Assembly: GCA_009594865.1 (NCBI GenBank)
Contig: VOPT01000073.1
Span: 1 to 40,792, forward strand
Direction: 5' to 3'
DNA from: Nitrospira sp.
GTDB lineage: Bacteria > Nitrospirota > Nitrospiria > Nitrospirales > Nitrospiraceae
Length of the DNA: 40,792 bases
Shown: positions 15,391-23,176 of the stretch, in pieces
Layout of the letters: the number at the start of each line of letters is the position of its first letter
Numbering within the stretch: position 1 is the stretch's first letter
Program-made: the position numbers and the translations under genes
Notes under the pieces: generated by a model
Told to the model about the DNA's origin: nothing
What the model saw: only the letters and a program-made list of their open reading frames with translations
Database searches by the model: none

Positions 15391-15444
15391 TATCGGACGC
15401 AGGCCGGTCGAGTCGCCATGGATTCTTATGACGGAGGCAGAGGC

Positions 15445-15813
15445 ATGAGGTACAGGACAATCGTCACAGTCATGGGTGGGTTGGCGGCGCTACTGTCTGC
15501 GATGGAACTCCACGCTGGGCCGATCGATACCAGTCGCCACACCCACCCGGAGAAGGTGCAGCTGGTGCATGAGGCGGAACACAGCGTGGACCATGCCTGG
15601 GAGGTGTACCATCGTGCGGCGCTGGGGGGAACCGTGGCGTCACCCGATCTGCAAGCACAAATCGAACAACATTTGCATGAAGCGAGAACCCTCGTGACCC
15701 AGGCGCAGGAAGCGGCCGACCGTGGGGATGCAGGTGCGGTGGAGAAGCTGGTCGAGCAGATCAAGACTCACACGGATCGGGCCATCGAAGGGAGCAAGGA
15801 GCAGAAGCAATGA
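15445..15813 (+). CDS. Small periplasmic helical protein, SmbP-like
   Basis: 122 aa with a signal peptide (VTVMGGLAALLSAMELHAGP). The mature part is a helical bundle with scattered His and acidic residues: HTHPEKVQLVHEAEHSVDHA, QIEQHLHEARTLVTQAQEAA and LVEQIKTHTDRAIEGS. Spacing and composition resemble the small metal-binding protein SmbP known from Nitrosomonas, which binds Cu and other divalent metals, though the His content is lower. I chose the ATG at 15445 because GGAGG precedes it and a signal peptide follows; the frame opens at 15418. Its stop overlaps the next gene's start (ATGA), so the two are translationally coupled. Metal binding is an inference. Confidence 0.7.
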   Translation: MRYRTIVTVMGGLAALLSAMELHAGPIDTSRHTHPEKVQLVHEAEHSVDHAWEVYHRAALGGTVASPDLQAQIEQHLHEARTLVTQAQEAADRGDAGAVEKLVEQIKTHTDRAIEGSKEQKQ

Positions 15814-16640
15814 CACAAGGTGTGACCAGGAGACGTACCAGATGGGGATATGCGGGCCTGTTGGCGGCCGGCTGTGCGCTCGCGCTCTCCCCTGTGTTTG
15901 CGGCCCCGGCTGTGAAAGAGCTGGACCGGGTTCTCATGGTGACCATTCCGGCCGGACCGTTTTTGATGGGCACACAGAGTCCGAAAGGACGGGCCGATGA
16001 GTGGCCGCAGCGTACTGTGCAGGTCGATGCCTTCGCCATCGATGAGGTGGAAGTGACGAATGAACGCTACATGACATTCGTCACCACCACAGGCCACCGA
16101 AGTCCGCCCAATCCCTATGGCACCGGCGTGCTGGTGTCCGCCAAAGGCATCGAGCAACTGCCGGTGGTGCAAGTGACATGGTACGACGCCAAGGCCTATT
16201 GCGCCTGGGCCAAGAAACGATTGCCGACGGAAGCGGAGTGGGAAAAGGCCGCGCGCGGCATCGATGGCCGGACCTTCCCATGGGGGGAGGACGCGCCGAC
16301 TCCGAAGCGAGCGAACTACGACCGCGAGTGGGTCGAGGACAAGACCCTTCATGCGGTGGGGTCCTTGCCAGGCGGTGATTCACCCTACGGCATCAAGGAC
16401 ATGGCCGGGAATGCCCGGGAATGGGTCCAGGATTGGTATGACCCGGATTATTACGCGAATGCTCCGACAACAAATCCTCAGGGACCAGACAAGGGCATTG
16501 TCCGTGTCATTCGAGGAGGGTCCTGGCACAGCCCGCATTCCGATATTACGGCGACGGCCCGCGGCCGGGGAGGGTTCGCGCTGCAAACTCACGGAACCGG
16601 GTTTCGATGTGTGCGGAGCCTTGATGAGCAGGGTCATTAG
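15810..16640 (+). CDS. Exported FGE/SUMF1-fold protein lacking the catalytic cysteines (copy 3)
   Basis: 276 aa with an N-terminal signal peptide (GLLAAGCALALSPVFAAP). An LAAGC stretch could be a lipobox, but the Cys is well inside the hydrophobic core, so cleavage at VFAAP by signal peptidase I is more likely. The FGE-like domain is complete (MVTIPAGPFLMGTQSPKG, RLPTEAEWEKAARG, FPWGEDAP, DMAGNAREWVQDWYDPDYY, VIRGGSW, GFRCVRS) but after GGSW comes HSPHSDITATARGRGG without cysteines. It lacks the helical tail of copies 1 and 2 and is more diverged from them than they are from each other. Its start overlaps the stop of the SmbP-like gene. Confidence 0.9.
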   Translation: MTQGVTRRRTRWGYAGLLAAGCALALSPVFAAPAVKELDRVLMVTIPAGPFLMGTQSPKGRADEWPQRTVQVDAFAIDEVEVTNERYMTFVTTTGHRSPPNPYGTGVLVSAKGIEQLPVVQVTWYDAKAYCAWAKKRLPTEAEWEKAARGIDGRTFPWGEDAPTPKRANYDREWVEDKTLHAVGSLPGGDSPYGIKDMAGNAREWVQDWYDPDYYANAPTTNPQGPDKGIVRVIRGGSWHSPHSDITATARGRGGFALQTHGTGFRCVRSLDEQGH

Positions 16641-16765
16641 GAAGCACCAGCAGCAGAGCAGAAGGTCAGATGAGCGGTGAGTTCATGGGGCAGTTGTTGA
16701 GACGAGCGCGGCGGCGAAACAGGAGGTACCGCGACTCCGCACGCGGCCTCCCGTTGAGGTGGATG

Positions 16766-16786
16766 GGTGCTTCCTTTGGAGGCACC
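16766..16786 (+). other. Hairpin in the 216-base gap after FGE-like copy 3
   Basis: GGTGCTTCC (16766-16774) pairs with GGAGGCACC (16778-16786) over nine pairs including one G-T, with a TTT loop and no T run. It is the only clear element in the gap from 16641 to 16856. It may be an mRNA processing or stability element dividing the run into two expression segments. Confidence 0.4.
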
Positions 16787-16856
16787 TGTCCCCTCAGCGA
16801 ACCCCCAGTGAATGCGCGAACGGGCATTTCGATCAGCAGGATGAAGGAGGCAGTGT

Positions 16857-16988
16857 ATGACGCAGGAAATGATCTTAGGCATGGCGGCCTTCGTGGTGAG
16901 TATCGGTGCGGCGCTCTATGTGCGTCTGCGGCGCCCGGCTTACGCCATGGTGCGCAGATCGAGCCGGGAGCAGTCTCGTGTTCGGTAG
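16857..16988 (+). CDS. Single-span membrane peptide, 43 aa
   Basis: An ATG frame with a strong ribosome site (AAGGAGG ending six bases before the ATG). The product starts MTQEMILGMAAFVVSIGAAL, one membrane helix at about residues 5-22, and ends in a very basic tail (YVRLRRP, then MVRRSSREQSRVR), so the C-terminus should face the cytosol. It is too short for most gene callers. It lies inside the rightward run between the FGE-like genes and the second zinc ribbon. The function is unknown; small membrane proteins of this kind often modulate a larger partner. Confidence 0.65.
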   Translation: MTQEMILGMAAFVVSIGAALYVRLRRPAYAMVRRSSREQSRVR

Positions 16989-17077
16989 CGTCGCGAGTGG
17001 TCACGACTGTCGCCGTGCAGCCGAGGTAATCAGTCGAAGCAGGCAGGCGTTCATCTTACTCGAAGCCGGGGGTTCCA

Positions 17078-17431
17078 ATGGAAACACATGGGACACCAGA
17101 ATCATTCACACCTCCCCCGAGGGGCAACCACGTCTGTCCCCGTTGCGGAGGATTATTGCTGACGCAACATTATATTGATCTGCTCGATGATACCGGCCAA
17201 ATCGATATTACGGCCTGGCATTGTGCCCTGTGCGGTGAAGTGCTCGATTCGGTGATCCTTAAAAATCGGCACAGTCCCCCTCCCAATTTGCTGTATGGTA
17301 CCAAGGAGAGGAAGTTCAGCCAGCGGGTGACCGGCATTTCCGATGGCAGCGGTTCGAACAAGACGTCTCCTCGCAAGGCGGAGACTGATGAAGAAGATTC
17401 GGAGCCTGGAGCCGATCGCGACCCGTCATAG
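17078..17431 (+). CDS. Small zinc-ribbon protein, 117 aa (paralogue of 12957-13253)
   Basis: A four-Cys ribbon, CPRCGGLLLTQHYIDLL at about residues 18-34 and CALCGEVLDSVILKNRH at about 51-67, matches the gene at 12957 in spacing and in the CGGLL, DLL, CG-V-D-VI and NRH positions. The C-terminal 50 residues are polar, Ser/Lys/Asp/Glu-rich and probably disordered. No strong ribosome site precedes the ATG at 17078. The two copies bracket the FGE-like/SmbP block, so duplication within the cluster is likely. The function is unknown. Confidence 0.8.
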   Translation: METHGTPESFTPPPRGNHVCPRCGGLLLTQHYIDLLDDTGQIDITAWHCALCGEVLDSVILKNRHSPPPNLLYGTKERKFSQRVTGISDGSGSNKTSPRKAETDEEDSEPGADRDPS

Positions 17432-17458
17432 ATTACGGCCAGAACGGGAGGACAGCAG

Positions 17459-18376
17459 ATGAACATTGTCGTGACTGGAGGGACAGGCTTTATCGGCCAT
17501 GCGCTGGTGGAAGAATTGTCGCGCGCGGGTCATGACATTGTGGTGTTGAGCCGCAGGCCACATTCCCCCACTCAGTCGAAGGTACGTTATGTGGAGTGGG
17601 ATGCGCGGTCAGCCGGACCGTGGCAGGATGCCGTCGCTCCGGCGGACGCGATAGTCAACTTAGCGGGCGAGCCAATTGCGGAGGGACGATGGACAAGCGC
17701 CCGCAAGCGCATTCTCGTCGAGAGCCGTGTGCTTGCCACCAGACTGCTGGTGGATGCGATAGCAACTAGGCCGCGTCCGCTCCCTGTGCTGATCAGTGCC
17801 TCGGGCATCGGGTACTACGGTCCCCAAGATGATCGGGTCTTAGATGAGCGATCCCCCATGGGTGCGGGATTTCTCGCTCAGTTGTCCGCAGCCTGGGAAG
17901 CGGAAGCATTGCGGGCCGGTCAATCCGGCACCAGGGTGGTGCTCCTGCGAACGGGAATGGTCTTGGAACGAAATGGCGGGGCACTGCCAAAAATGATGCT
18001 GCCGTTTCGCCTGTTTGCGGGCGGACCGGTAATGCCAGGGACGCAGTGGGTGTCCTGGATTCATCGTGCGGACCTGATCGGCTTGATTCAATGGGCCATT
18101 CACTCGCCGGATCTTTCCGGGCCCCTGAATGGTGTCGCGCCTGGGTCGGTGACAATGAAGACGTTCTGCGGCATCCTCGGCAAGGTCCTGCACCGGCCCT
18201 CGTGGTTGCCGGTTCCTGGTCTGGCCTTAGGTCTGGCATTGGGAGAATTGGGAACGTTAATGACGACGGGGCAACGTGTCGGGCCAGTGAAGGCACAGGC
18301 CGGAGGCTATACCTTTCAATATCCGTCCCTGGAACCGGCCTTGCGCGCGATCATGACAAGAGACAACCGGCCATGA
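17459..18376 (+). CDS. TIGR01777-family NAD(P)-dependent epimerase (SDR39U1/YfcH type)
   Basis: 305 aa short-chain dehydrogenase-like protein. The nucleotide-binding start is MNIVVTGGTGFIGHALVEEL; family blocks include AIVNLAGEPIAEGRWTSARK, LISASGIGYYG, WEAEALRA and VSWIHRADLIGLIQWAI, and DUF1731 closes the protein (LGLALGELGTLMTTGQRV). The substrate of this family is unknown. GGGAGG lies upstream of the ATG. Its stop overlaps the start of the DUF4149 gene by four bases. In several bacteria epimerases of this family lie near photolyase genes, which fits the cluster. Confidence 0.93.
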   Translation: MNIVVTGGTGFIGHALVEELSRAGHDIVVLSRRPHSPTQSKVRYVEWDARSAGPWQDAVAPADAIVNLAGEPIAEGRWTSARKRILVESRVLATRLLVDAIATRPRPLPVLISASGIGYYGPQDDRVLDERSPMGAGFLAQLSAAWEAEALRAGQSGTRVVLLRTGMVLERNGGALPKMMLPFRLFAGGPVMPGTQWVSWIHRADLIGLIQWAIHSPDLSGPLNGVAPGSVTMKTFCGILGKVLHRPSWLPVPGLALGLALGELGTLMTTGQRVGPVKAQAGGYTFQYPSLEPALRAIMTRDNRP

Positions 18377-18849
18377 GCCATCTCTTTGAATCAATCATGC
18401 AGTATCTACAGGCCCTCGCTGCGGCGATACTCGTCGGCAAAGTGGTGCTGTTGTCCTTTGTGGTGGCTCCCGTTCTGGCGAAGCAATTGGCACCGGAGCA
18501 GTTCGGTAAAGTCGTGCGACAATTGTTTCCTGCCTACTATCTTCTCGGAATGGGCGCCTCTGTTGCGGGGCTGGTGTCAGTAACCGCTCTCCTGGTCATT
18601 CGTGGGGCCAGCCTTGCCCTGTCGGCGGCAGGTGCCATCTGGCTGATGATCTTCCTGGCGGAATCCTATTGCCGGTCGCCACTGACTCCGCAGAGTAATG
18701 CGATGAGGGACCAACTCAAGGAGCAGGAACGCCTCGGTTCTGTGGATCCGGTTGTACAAGCGTCTTGGGAGCGGTTGCATCAGCGGTCGCTCTATTTAAA
18801 TTCGCTCGTCCTCTTAGGAGGGCTGGTGTTAGTGGGGTTGGCCTCTTAA
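18373..18849 (+). CDS. DUF4149-type inner-membrane protein, 158 aa
   Basis: Four probable membrane helices: about 14-33 (ALAAAILVGKVVLLSFVVAP), 52-72 (AYYLLGMGASVAGLVSVTAL), 78-96 (ASLALSAAGAIWLMIFLAE) and 138-157 (LYLNSLVLLGGLVLVGLAS). The loop between helices 3 and 4 is charged and contains RSPLTPQSNAMRDQ, the region conserved in DUF4149 proteins. The ATG start at 18373 overlaps the previous stop (ATGA), so translation is coupled with the epimerase; the longer frame from 18046 is out-of-frame readthrough inside that gene. The role is unknown. Confidence 0.82.
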   Translation: MSHLFESIMQYLQALAAAILVGKVVLLSFVVAPVLAKQLAPEQFGKVVRQLFPAYYLLGMGASVAGLVSVTALLVIRGASLALSAAGAIWLMIFLAESYCRSPLTPQSNAMRDQLKEQERLGSVDPVVQASWERLHQRSLYLNSLVLLGGLVLVGLAS

Positions 18850-18877
18850 CGGTCATCGTGAAGAAGGGGGTAGCAAG

Positions 18878-19360
18878 ATGCGAACACACACGTATGTGAC
18901 GACATGGGTAGCCCTCGGGTGCTTGAGCCTCTGTCTGAGCCAGTGGCCCGATGGAACCGGCGGCGCTTGGGCCGCGGAGGGCCATGAGAAGTCCGGGTCA
19001 GGGGGAGGATCGTACGGGCTGGAGGTGACCATACCGGATGGCGTCATTGGGGTCTCCTTACATGTTGGCGCAGAGCGAGTGGGCGACACGGCCGTGTTGT
19101 ATATCGCCCAAGTGCTTCCGGATGGGCCGGCGGAGAAGGCCGGGCTCAAATCGGGGGATGAGATCACGACGGTTGACGGTTCGGTCGTGACGGGCAAGAC
19201 GTACGAACAGGTGGCCTTGATGGTCAGGGGCGAACCGGGAACGGTGGTCAAGTTGGGAATCAAAGCAGACAGCGCCGTGCGGGAAGTGGCGGTCACGCGG
19301 GTGGCCGGTCAGACGCTGTACAAAGGGCAAATGGGATCACATGGCGGCCCTGCCAAATAG
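18878..19360 (+). CDS. Secreted PDZ-domain protein, 160 aa
   Basis: The signal peptide (TTWVALGCLSLCLSQW and on, cut near residue 32, WAAEG) is followed by a Gly/Ser linker and one PDZ domain, about 48-140: VIGVSLHVGAE, LYIAQVLPDGPAEKAGLKSG, DEITTVDGSVVTGKTYEQVA and MVRGEPGTVVKLGI. No protease domain is attached, so it is probably a periplasmic scaffold or peptide-binding protein rather than an HtrA/CtpA enzyme. It lies 28 bases after the DUF4149 gene and seven before the next. Confidence 0.88.
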   Translation: MRTHTYVTTWVALGCLSLCLSQWPDGTGGAWAAEGHEKSGSGGGSYGLEVTIPDGVIGVSLHVGAERVGDTAVLYIAQVLPDGPAEKAGLKSGDEITTVDGSVVTGKTYEQVALMVRGEPGTVVKLGIKADSAVREVAVTRVAGQTLYKGQMGSHGGPAK

Positions 19361-19367
19361 GTGATGT

Positions 19368-19892
19368 GTGAAACGTACGATTGTCCTGTTCGGATGTCTT
19401 CTCATGGCCTCGGGAGCATTCCTCACCGGCGCGCAGGCGCATCCCACGCCGGGCTCGGCTCTATCGGGGGTCGAAAGAACGGGGCTGTACCTGCTGGCCG
19501 GGGACTATCGGCGTGCACTGGAGATGTGTGAACAGGCCATACAAGAGCGACCCTCGGTCGAGGCCTATGTTCGGTTGACCTATGTGTATCAGGCCATTGA
19601 TGCGTACCTGGAACAATTGTCCAAGGACGAAAGCTGGATGGCGGTGGAGCATCTGTACGTGAACCTGGCATACCGGCATACGGAGGATCTCGTTGATCCG
19701 CCGGGCGGTCTCGCGCGCATGGCGAAAGAAATGATTCAAACCAGCGTCCGCCAACAGTCTGATGTCAGCGCCGCAATGGCGGTCCGGTTGCACAAGGCGG
19801 CCTCCGATCGCCTGTGGCAGGAACAGACCCAGTGGCGACAGGCGCATCCCACCACCTGGTGGCAGGCGTTCCCCGATGCCTGGGTGCAGTGA
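19368..19892 (+). CDS. Secreted helical (TPR-like) protein, 174 aa
   Basis: GTG start with TAGGTGAT just upstream. The signal peptide (TIVLFGCLLMASGAFLTGAQ, cut near AQAHP) precedes a mainly helical mature part; residues about 38-75 (RTGLYLLAGDYRRALEMCEQ, then AIQERPSVEAYVRLTYVYQA) read like one to two TPR units. The end is Trp-rich (RLWQEQTQWRQAHPTTWWQA). No enzyme motif is visible. It follows the PDZ gene by seven bases, so the two secreted proteins may work together. Confidence 0.8.
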   Translation: MKRTIVLFGCLLMASGAFLTGAQAHPTPGSALSGVERTGLYLLAGDYRRALEMCEQAIQERPSVEAYVRLTYVYQAIDAYLEQLSKDESWMAVEHLYVNLAYRHTEDLVDPPGGLARMAKEMIQTSVRQQSDVSAAMAVRLHKAASDRLWQEQTQWRQAHPTTWWQAFPDAWVQ

Positions 19893-19941
19893 CGTGATGG
19901 CTGCCGAGAGCATGACGTGTCGAGGGAAGGAGAGCGGAACC

Positions 19942-20373
19942 ATGTTGCAGCAGACGAATCAACGCGGCATCGATATTAAATTATTCGGGGCGCTGTTTGT
20001 GTTGGTGGGGTTACTCGATCTGCTCATCATCGAATGGTTCCCCCACTACGCCCTCAAACTATTCGGCGTGACGATCGCCGGCCCGCTGGCCTATGTGGTG
20101 AAGTTGCATTCTCCCGCCGCGCACTTTTTGATCGGTTACGGGTTTATATTCTTGCGTCCATGGGCCTGGGGATTGGCCATGGCCTATGGAGGGTTCGGGC
20201 TCATCAGTGAACTCATGAATCAATGGCAATTCGGGTTCCACCCACTGCGCACAGGATTTATGGCCACGACCGCCTTCTTTATCTGCTATGTGGCCTGGCG
20301 TCGGACGTTATTCGCCGATCCGCTGCCGCCTGACACGCGACTGGCCTCTTCGTCACACGAGGTTCACTTATGA
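19942..20373 (+). CDS. Hypothetical multi-span membrane protein, 143 aa
   Basis: About four membrane helices: 14-31 (LFGALFVLVGLLDLLIIE), 40-55, 62-82 (FLIGYGFIFLRPWAWGLAMA) and 100-120 (GFMATTAFFICYVAW). I do not recognise a family. AAGGAG lies nine bases before the ATG at 19942. Its stop overlaps the photolyase ATG (ATGA), so the two are translationally coupled. The link to photolyase suggests a role in the same response, but none is known. Confidence 0.75.
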   Translation: MLQQTNQRGIDIKLFGALFVLVGLLDLLIIEWFPHYALKLFGVTIAGPLAYVVKLHSPAAHFLIGYGFIFLRPWAWGLAMAYGGFGLISELMNQWQFGFHPLRTGFMATTAFFICYVAWRRTLFADPLPPDTRLASSSHEVHL

Positions 20374-21809
20374 GAGGGTTGGTCTGGTTTCGTCGTGACT
20401 TGCGGCTCCATGACAACCCGGCCCTCTCGGCTGCTTGCAAGGAATGCAAAGAGATCGTGCCACTCTTTGTGTTCGACGAACCATTGCTGTGCCGTCACGT
20501 GTTCGGATCTGCCTGCATAGGGTTCATGTTGGGCTGTCTCGAGGATTTGCGCGGCTCATTGGCGGCGAAGGGTCTGACCCTTGTCTGGCGAACGGGTGAG
20601 CCGATTGACACGGTGCTGCGCACGGCGCAGGAATGTGCCGTTGACGCTGTCTATTGGAATCGAGACTATGAACCGTCGGCGGTCGCGCGTGATCGTACGG
20701 TGCAGCAGCGCTTGGCTCAGCAGGGGCGTCTGGTGCGAACCTTCAAAGACCACGTGGTGTTCGAAGCCGAAGAAGTGCGAGGGTTAACCGGTGACCCCTT
20801 TCAACGGTATAGCGCGTATTGTGACCGCTGGTGGACTCAATGGCGGTCTGCCGCGCCGGCGCCGCTTCCGGTACCCTCGTTTCCCTCGGCGTCTCCAGCA
20901 GTGAAGGTGGCGGCTTGGCCCACGGCGCAGGACTTGGGGTATGAGTCGGTACCGATGTGGATCGAACCAGGCGAACAGGCGGCACGCGCCAGACTGCAAT
21001 GGTTCCTAAAAGGGCCGGTCCATAGTTATGTCAGCGGCCGAAAGCTTCCGGCGCAAGACGGGACGTCGAAACTTTCTCCTCATTTGCGTTTCGGGACGAT
21101 CTCCGCGCGGACGATGGTGCATGCCGCGTTACACACGCTTGCGAAAGGCGGCCAGGTCTCCCGCCCCGATGTGTTCACCTGGATGGACGAATTGGTCTGG
21201 CGGGAATTTTTTCAGCAGGTGTTGACGGCCTTCGCCCATGTCGCTGAAGGGCCGTTCAAGGTCAAGCCAGGCCTTCCCGCTCCTCGTCCTGCAGGCGCGG
21301 AGCGTGATCAGCTATTTGTCGCCTGGTGTGAAGGTCGTACCGGCTATCCGATTGTGGATGCCGGGATGCGCCAATTGAATCAGACGGGCTGGATGCATAA
21401 TCGTGTGCGCATGGTGGTGGCTTCGTTCCTGGTGAAAGATCTCCGAATCGATTGGCAGAGCGGCGAGCGGTATTTCATGCAGCATCTCGTGGATGGCGAT
21501 GTGGCGGCCAACAACGGCAACTGGCAGTGGTGCGCGTCCACAGGAACGGATGCGATGCAGGGGTATCGCATCTTCAACCCGACGCTGCAAAGTGAAAAGT
21601 TCGATCCTGACGGGCAGTATCTGCGTCGGTACGTGCCTGAATTGGCTTCCGTGGCGACAAAATGGATTCATGAACCGCAGCTCATGCCACAAGACGAACA
21701 GATCCGTGTCGGATGCCGCATCGGGTCGGACTATCCCGAACCCATTGTGAATCACCGGCAGGCCCGACAGGAGTATCTGGATCTTGGCAAACAGAAGGTG
21801 GCGACATGA
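20370..21809 (+). CDS. phrB: Deoxyribodipyrimidine photolyase (class I CPD type)
   Basis: FAD-dependent, light-driven repair of cyclobutane pyrimidine dimers; 479 aa, the normal length. The N-terminal antenna domain starts with GLVWFRRDLRLHDNPALSAA. The catalytic domain has the FAD-binding blocks GRKLPAQDGTSKLSPHLRFG, WMDELVWREFFQQVL, PIVDAGMRQLNQTGWMHNR, VRMVVASFLVKDL, and DGDVAANNGNWQWCASTGTD with RIFNPTLQSEKFDPDG. The NGNWQW block with Asn-Asn is CPD-photolyase-like rather than animal-cryptochrome-like. The start overlaps the membrane-protein gene before it and the stop overlaps the DUF523 gene after it. In other bacteria photolyase genes are classic members of LitR/CarH regulons, which supports the proposed control from 12.9 kb. 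Confidence 0.96.
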   Translation: MRGLVWFRRDLRLHDNPALSAACKECKEIVPLFVFDEPLLCRHVFGSACIGFMLGCLEDLRGSLAAKGLTLVWRTGEPIDTVLRTAQECAVDAVYWNRDYEPSAVARDRTVQQRLAQQGRLVRTFKDHVVFEAEEVRGLTGDPFQRYSAYCDRWWTQWRSAAPAPLPVPSFPSASPAVKVAAWPTAQDLGYESVPMWIEPGEQAARARLQWFLKGPVHSYVSGRKLPAQDGTSKLSPHLRFGTISARTMVHAALHTLAKGGQVSRPDVFTWMDELVWREFFQQVLTAFAHVAEGPFKVKPGLPAPRPAGAERDQLFVAWCEGRTGYPIVDAGMRQLNQTGWMHNRVRMVVASFLVKDLRIDWQSGERYFMQHLVDGDVAANNGNWQWCASTGTDAMQGYRIFNPTLQSEKFDPDGQYLRRYVPELASVATKWIHEPQLMPQDEQIRVGCRIGSDYPEPIVNHRQARQEYLDLGKQKVAT

Positions 21810-22759
21810 CGGCCGCACCGCTCCGTCTCGGCATCAGCCGGTGTTTGCTGGGCGAAGCAGTTCGTTTCGATGGCGGCCACAAGCGGGATGCGTTTTTGAC
21901 TGACGTATTGGGACGTTATGTGGAGTGGGTGCCGGTGTGTCCGGAGGTTGAGGCCGGACTCGGGACGCCGCGAGAAGCGATGCGGTTGATCGGCACTCCA
22001 CAGCAGCCGCGGTTGGTCGCGATCAAGAACGGGCAGGATCATACACGCGCCATGGAGGTGATGGCGGCCAAGCGCCTGGATGACTTGGCCGGATCGGACC
22101 TATCCGGCTTTGTGTTCAAAAAAGATTCACCCAGCTGTGGAGTGGAACGCGTTCGCACCTACAACGAGCACGGTATGCCGGGGCGTAAGGGCGTGGGGCT
22201 GTTCGCGCGGGCGTTTCTAGGCCGCTTTCCGCTGACCCCTGTCGAAGAGGAAGGGCGGCTCTGCGATCCGTTGTTGCGGGAGAATTTTATCGCGCGGGTG
22301 TTCTGCTACCGGCGCTGGCAGGACCTCATGAACAGCGGCGCGACGAGGCAGGGGGTGGTGCGGTTTCATACCGATCATAAGTACCTGCTGCTGGCGCATA
22401 GCGCGCCGCACTATCGCCAGCTGGGTCGCTTGGTCGCGCGGGTGAACGAGTATCGCCCCAAAGATCTGGTGCTTCAGTATGGCGAACTCTTCATGCAGGC
22501 GTTGGCCGTGCGGGCGACGGTGCGGAAGCATGTCAATGTGCTGCAGCACATCCTCGGGCATTTCAAAGAGCGGCTCGAGGCGCAGGAAAAAGCGGAACTG
22601 CTGGGCGTGATCGAGGATTACCATCAAGGACTCACGCCGTTGATCGTTCCGCTCACCTTGATCAAGCACTATGTACAGATCTTCGATGTCCAGTATATTC
22701 GCGAGCAGGTGTATCTCAATCCACATCCGAAGGAGCTGATGCTCAGGAATCACGTCTAG
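21806..22759 (+). CDS. DUF523-DUF1722 fusion protein (TudS-like / YbgA-like)
   Basis: 317 aa. The N-terminal DUF523 domain (about 5-150) keeps three cysteines, Cys13 (SRCLLGEAVRFDGG), Cys45 (VPVCPEVEAGLGTPRE) and Cys111 (KKDSPSCGVERVR), the pattern that holds a [4Fe-4S] cluster in TudS thiouracil desulfidases. The C-terminal DUF1722 domain (about 195-310, FHTDHKYLLLAHSAPHYRQL and PLIVPLTLIKHYV) is the YbgA domain found next to phrB in E. coli. A repair or salvage role for damaged or thiolated pyrimidines is possible; no substrate is proven for the fusion. The ATG at 21806 overlaps the photolyase stop by four bases. Confidence 0.92.
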   Translation: MTAAPLRLGISRCLLGEAVRFDGGHKRDAFLTDVLGRYVEWVPVCPEVEAGLGTPREAMRLIGTPQQPRLVAIKNGQDHTRAMEVMAAKRLDDLAGSDLSGFVFKKDSPSCGVERVRTYNEHGMPGRKGVGLFARAFLGRFPLTPVEEEGRLCDPLLRENFIARVFCYRRWQDLMNSGATRQGVVRFHTDHKYLLLAHSAPHYRQLGRLVARVNEYRPKDLVLQYGELFMQALAVRATVRKHVNVLQHILGHFKERLEAQEKAELLGVIEDYHQGLTPLIVPLTLIKHYVQIFDVQYIREQVYLNPHPKELMLRNHV

Positions 22760-22769
22760 AAAGGACGTC

Positions 22770-23138
22770 ATGCCGCATGTCGTGGTGGAAGGCGCCGGTG
22801 ACCTTCAGGCGCTCTATCAAAAATTTGTCCCGATCCTGCAGCGGGCTGAACAGGAAATTCTCAAGGTCCAGGAGTTCTATCTGGCCAAGAGTGGCAGGGA
22901 AGCGCTGCTCGATGCGGTGGTGATCGAACAGGGGGTGGCACGGAGCTTTTTTATTCAGTTGAAGCAACACGAGGCCACCATGACGGTTCGGCTTCTGCCT
23001 GCGACGGATCCGGAAAAAACACCTGCGGTGAAAAAAACGATGGCGCTCGTGGCGAAGTTTATTCGCACGGTGTGGCCGGAGAGCCGGTATGGCAAGACCA
23101 ATGTACAGGAATTCTTAGAGGCTGGTGCGGCGAAGTAA
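22770..23138 (+). CDS. Hypothetical protein, 122 aa
   Basis: Small soluble protein I do not recognise. A long N-terminal helix (LQALYQKFVPILQRAEQEIL) leads to beta strands (SFFIQLKQHEATMTVRLLPA) and a C-terminal helix (VKKTMALVAKFIRTVWPESR). AAAGGA lies a few bases before the ATG, ten bases after the DUF523-DUF1722 stop, so it belongs to the photolyase segment of the run. The length and alpha/beta pattern suggest a small single-domain protein; no catalytic residues stand out. Confidence 0.75.
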   Translation: MPHVVVEGAGDLQALYQKFVPILQRAEQEILKVQEFYLAKSGREALLDAVVIEQGVARSFFIQLKQHEATMTVRLLPATDPEKTPAVKKTMALVAKFIRTVWPESRYGKTNVQEFLEAGAAK

Positions 23139-23176
23139 CGATCACTGGGTGTGACATTAACTGGAGGAATGACGCG

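Noticed and set aside
16670..17029. 119-codon plus-strand frame in the gap after FGE-like copy 3
   Set aside because: Arg-rich product without domains and no good ribosome site; the overlapping 43-codon frame at 16857 has a strong site and a clear membrane helix.
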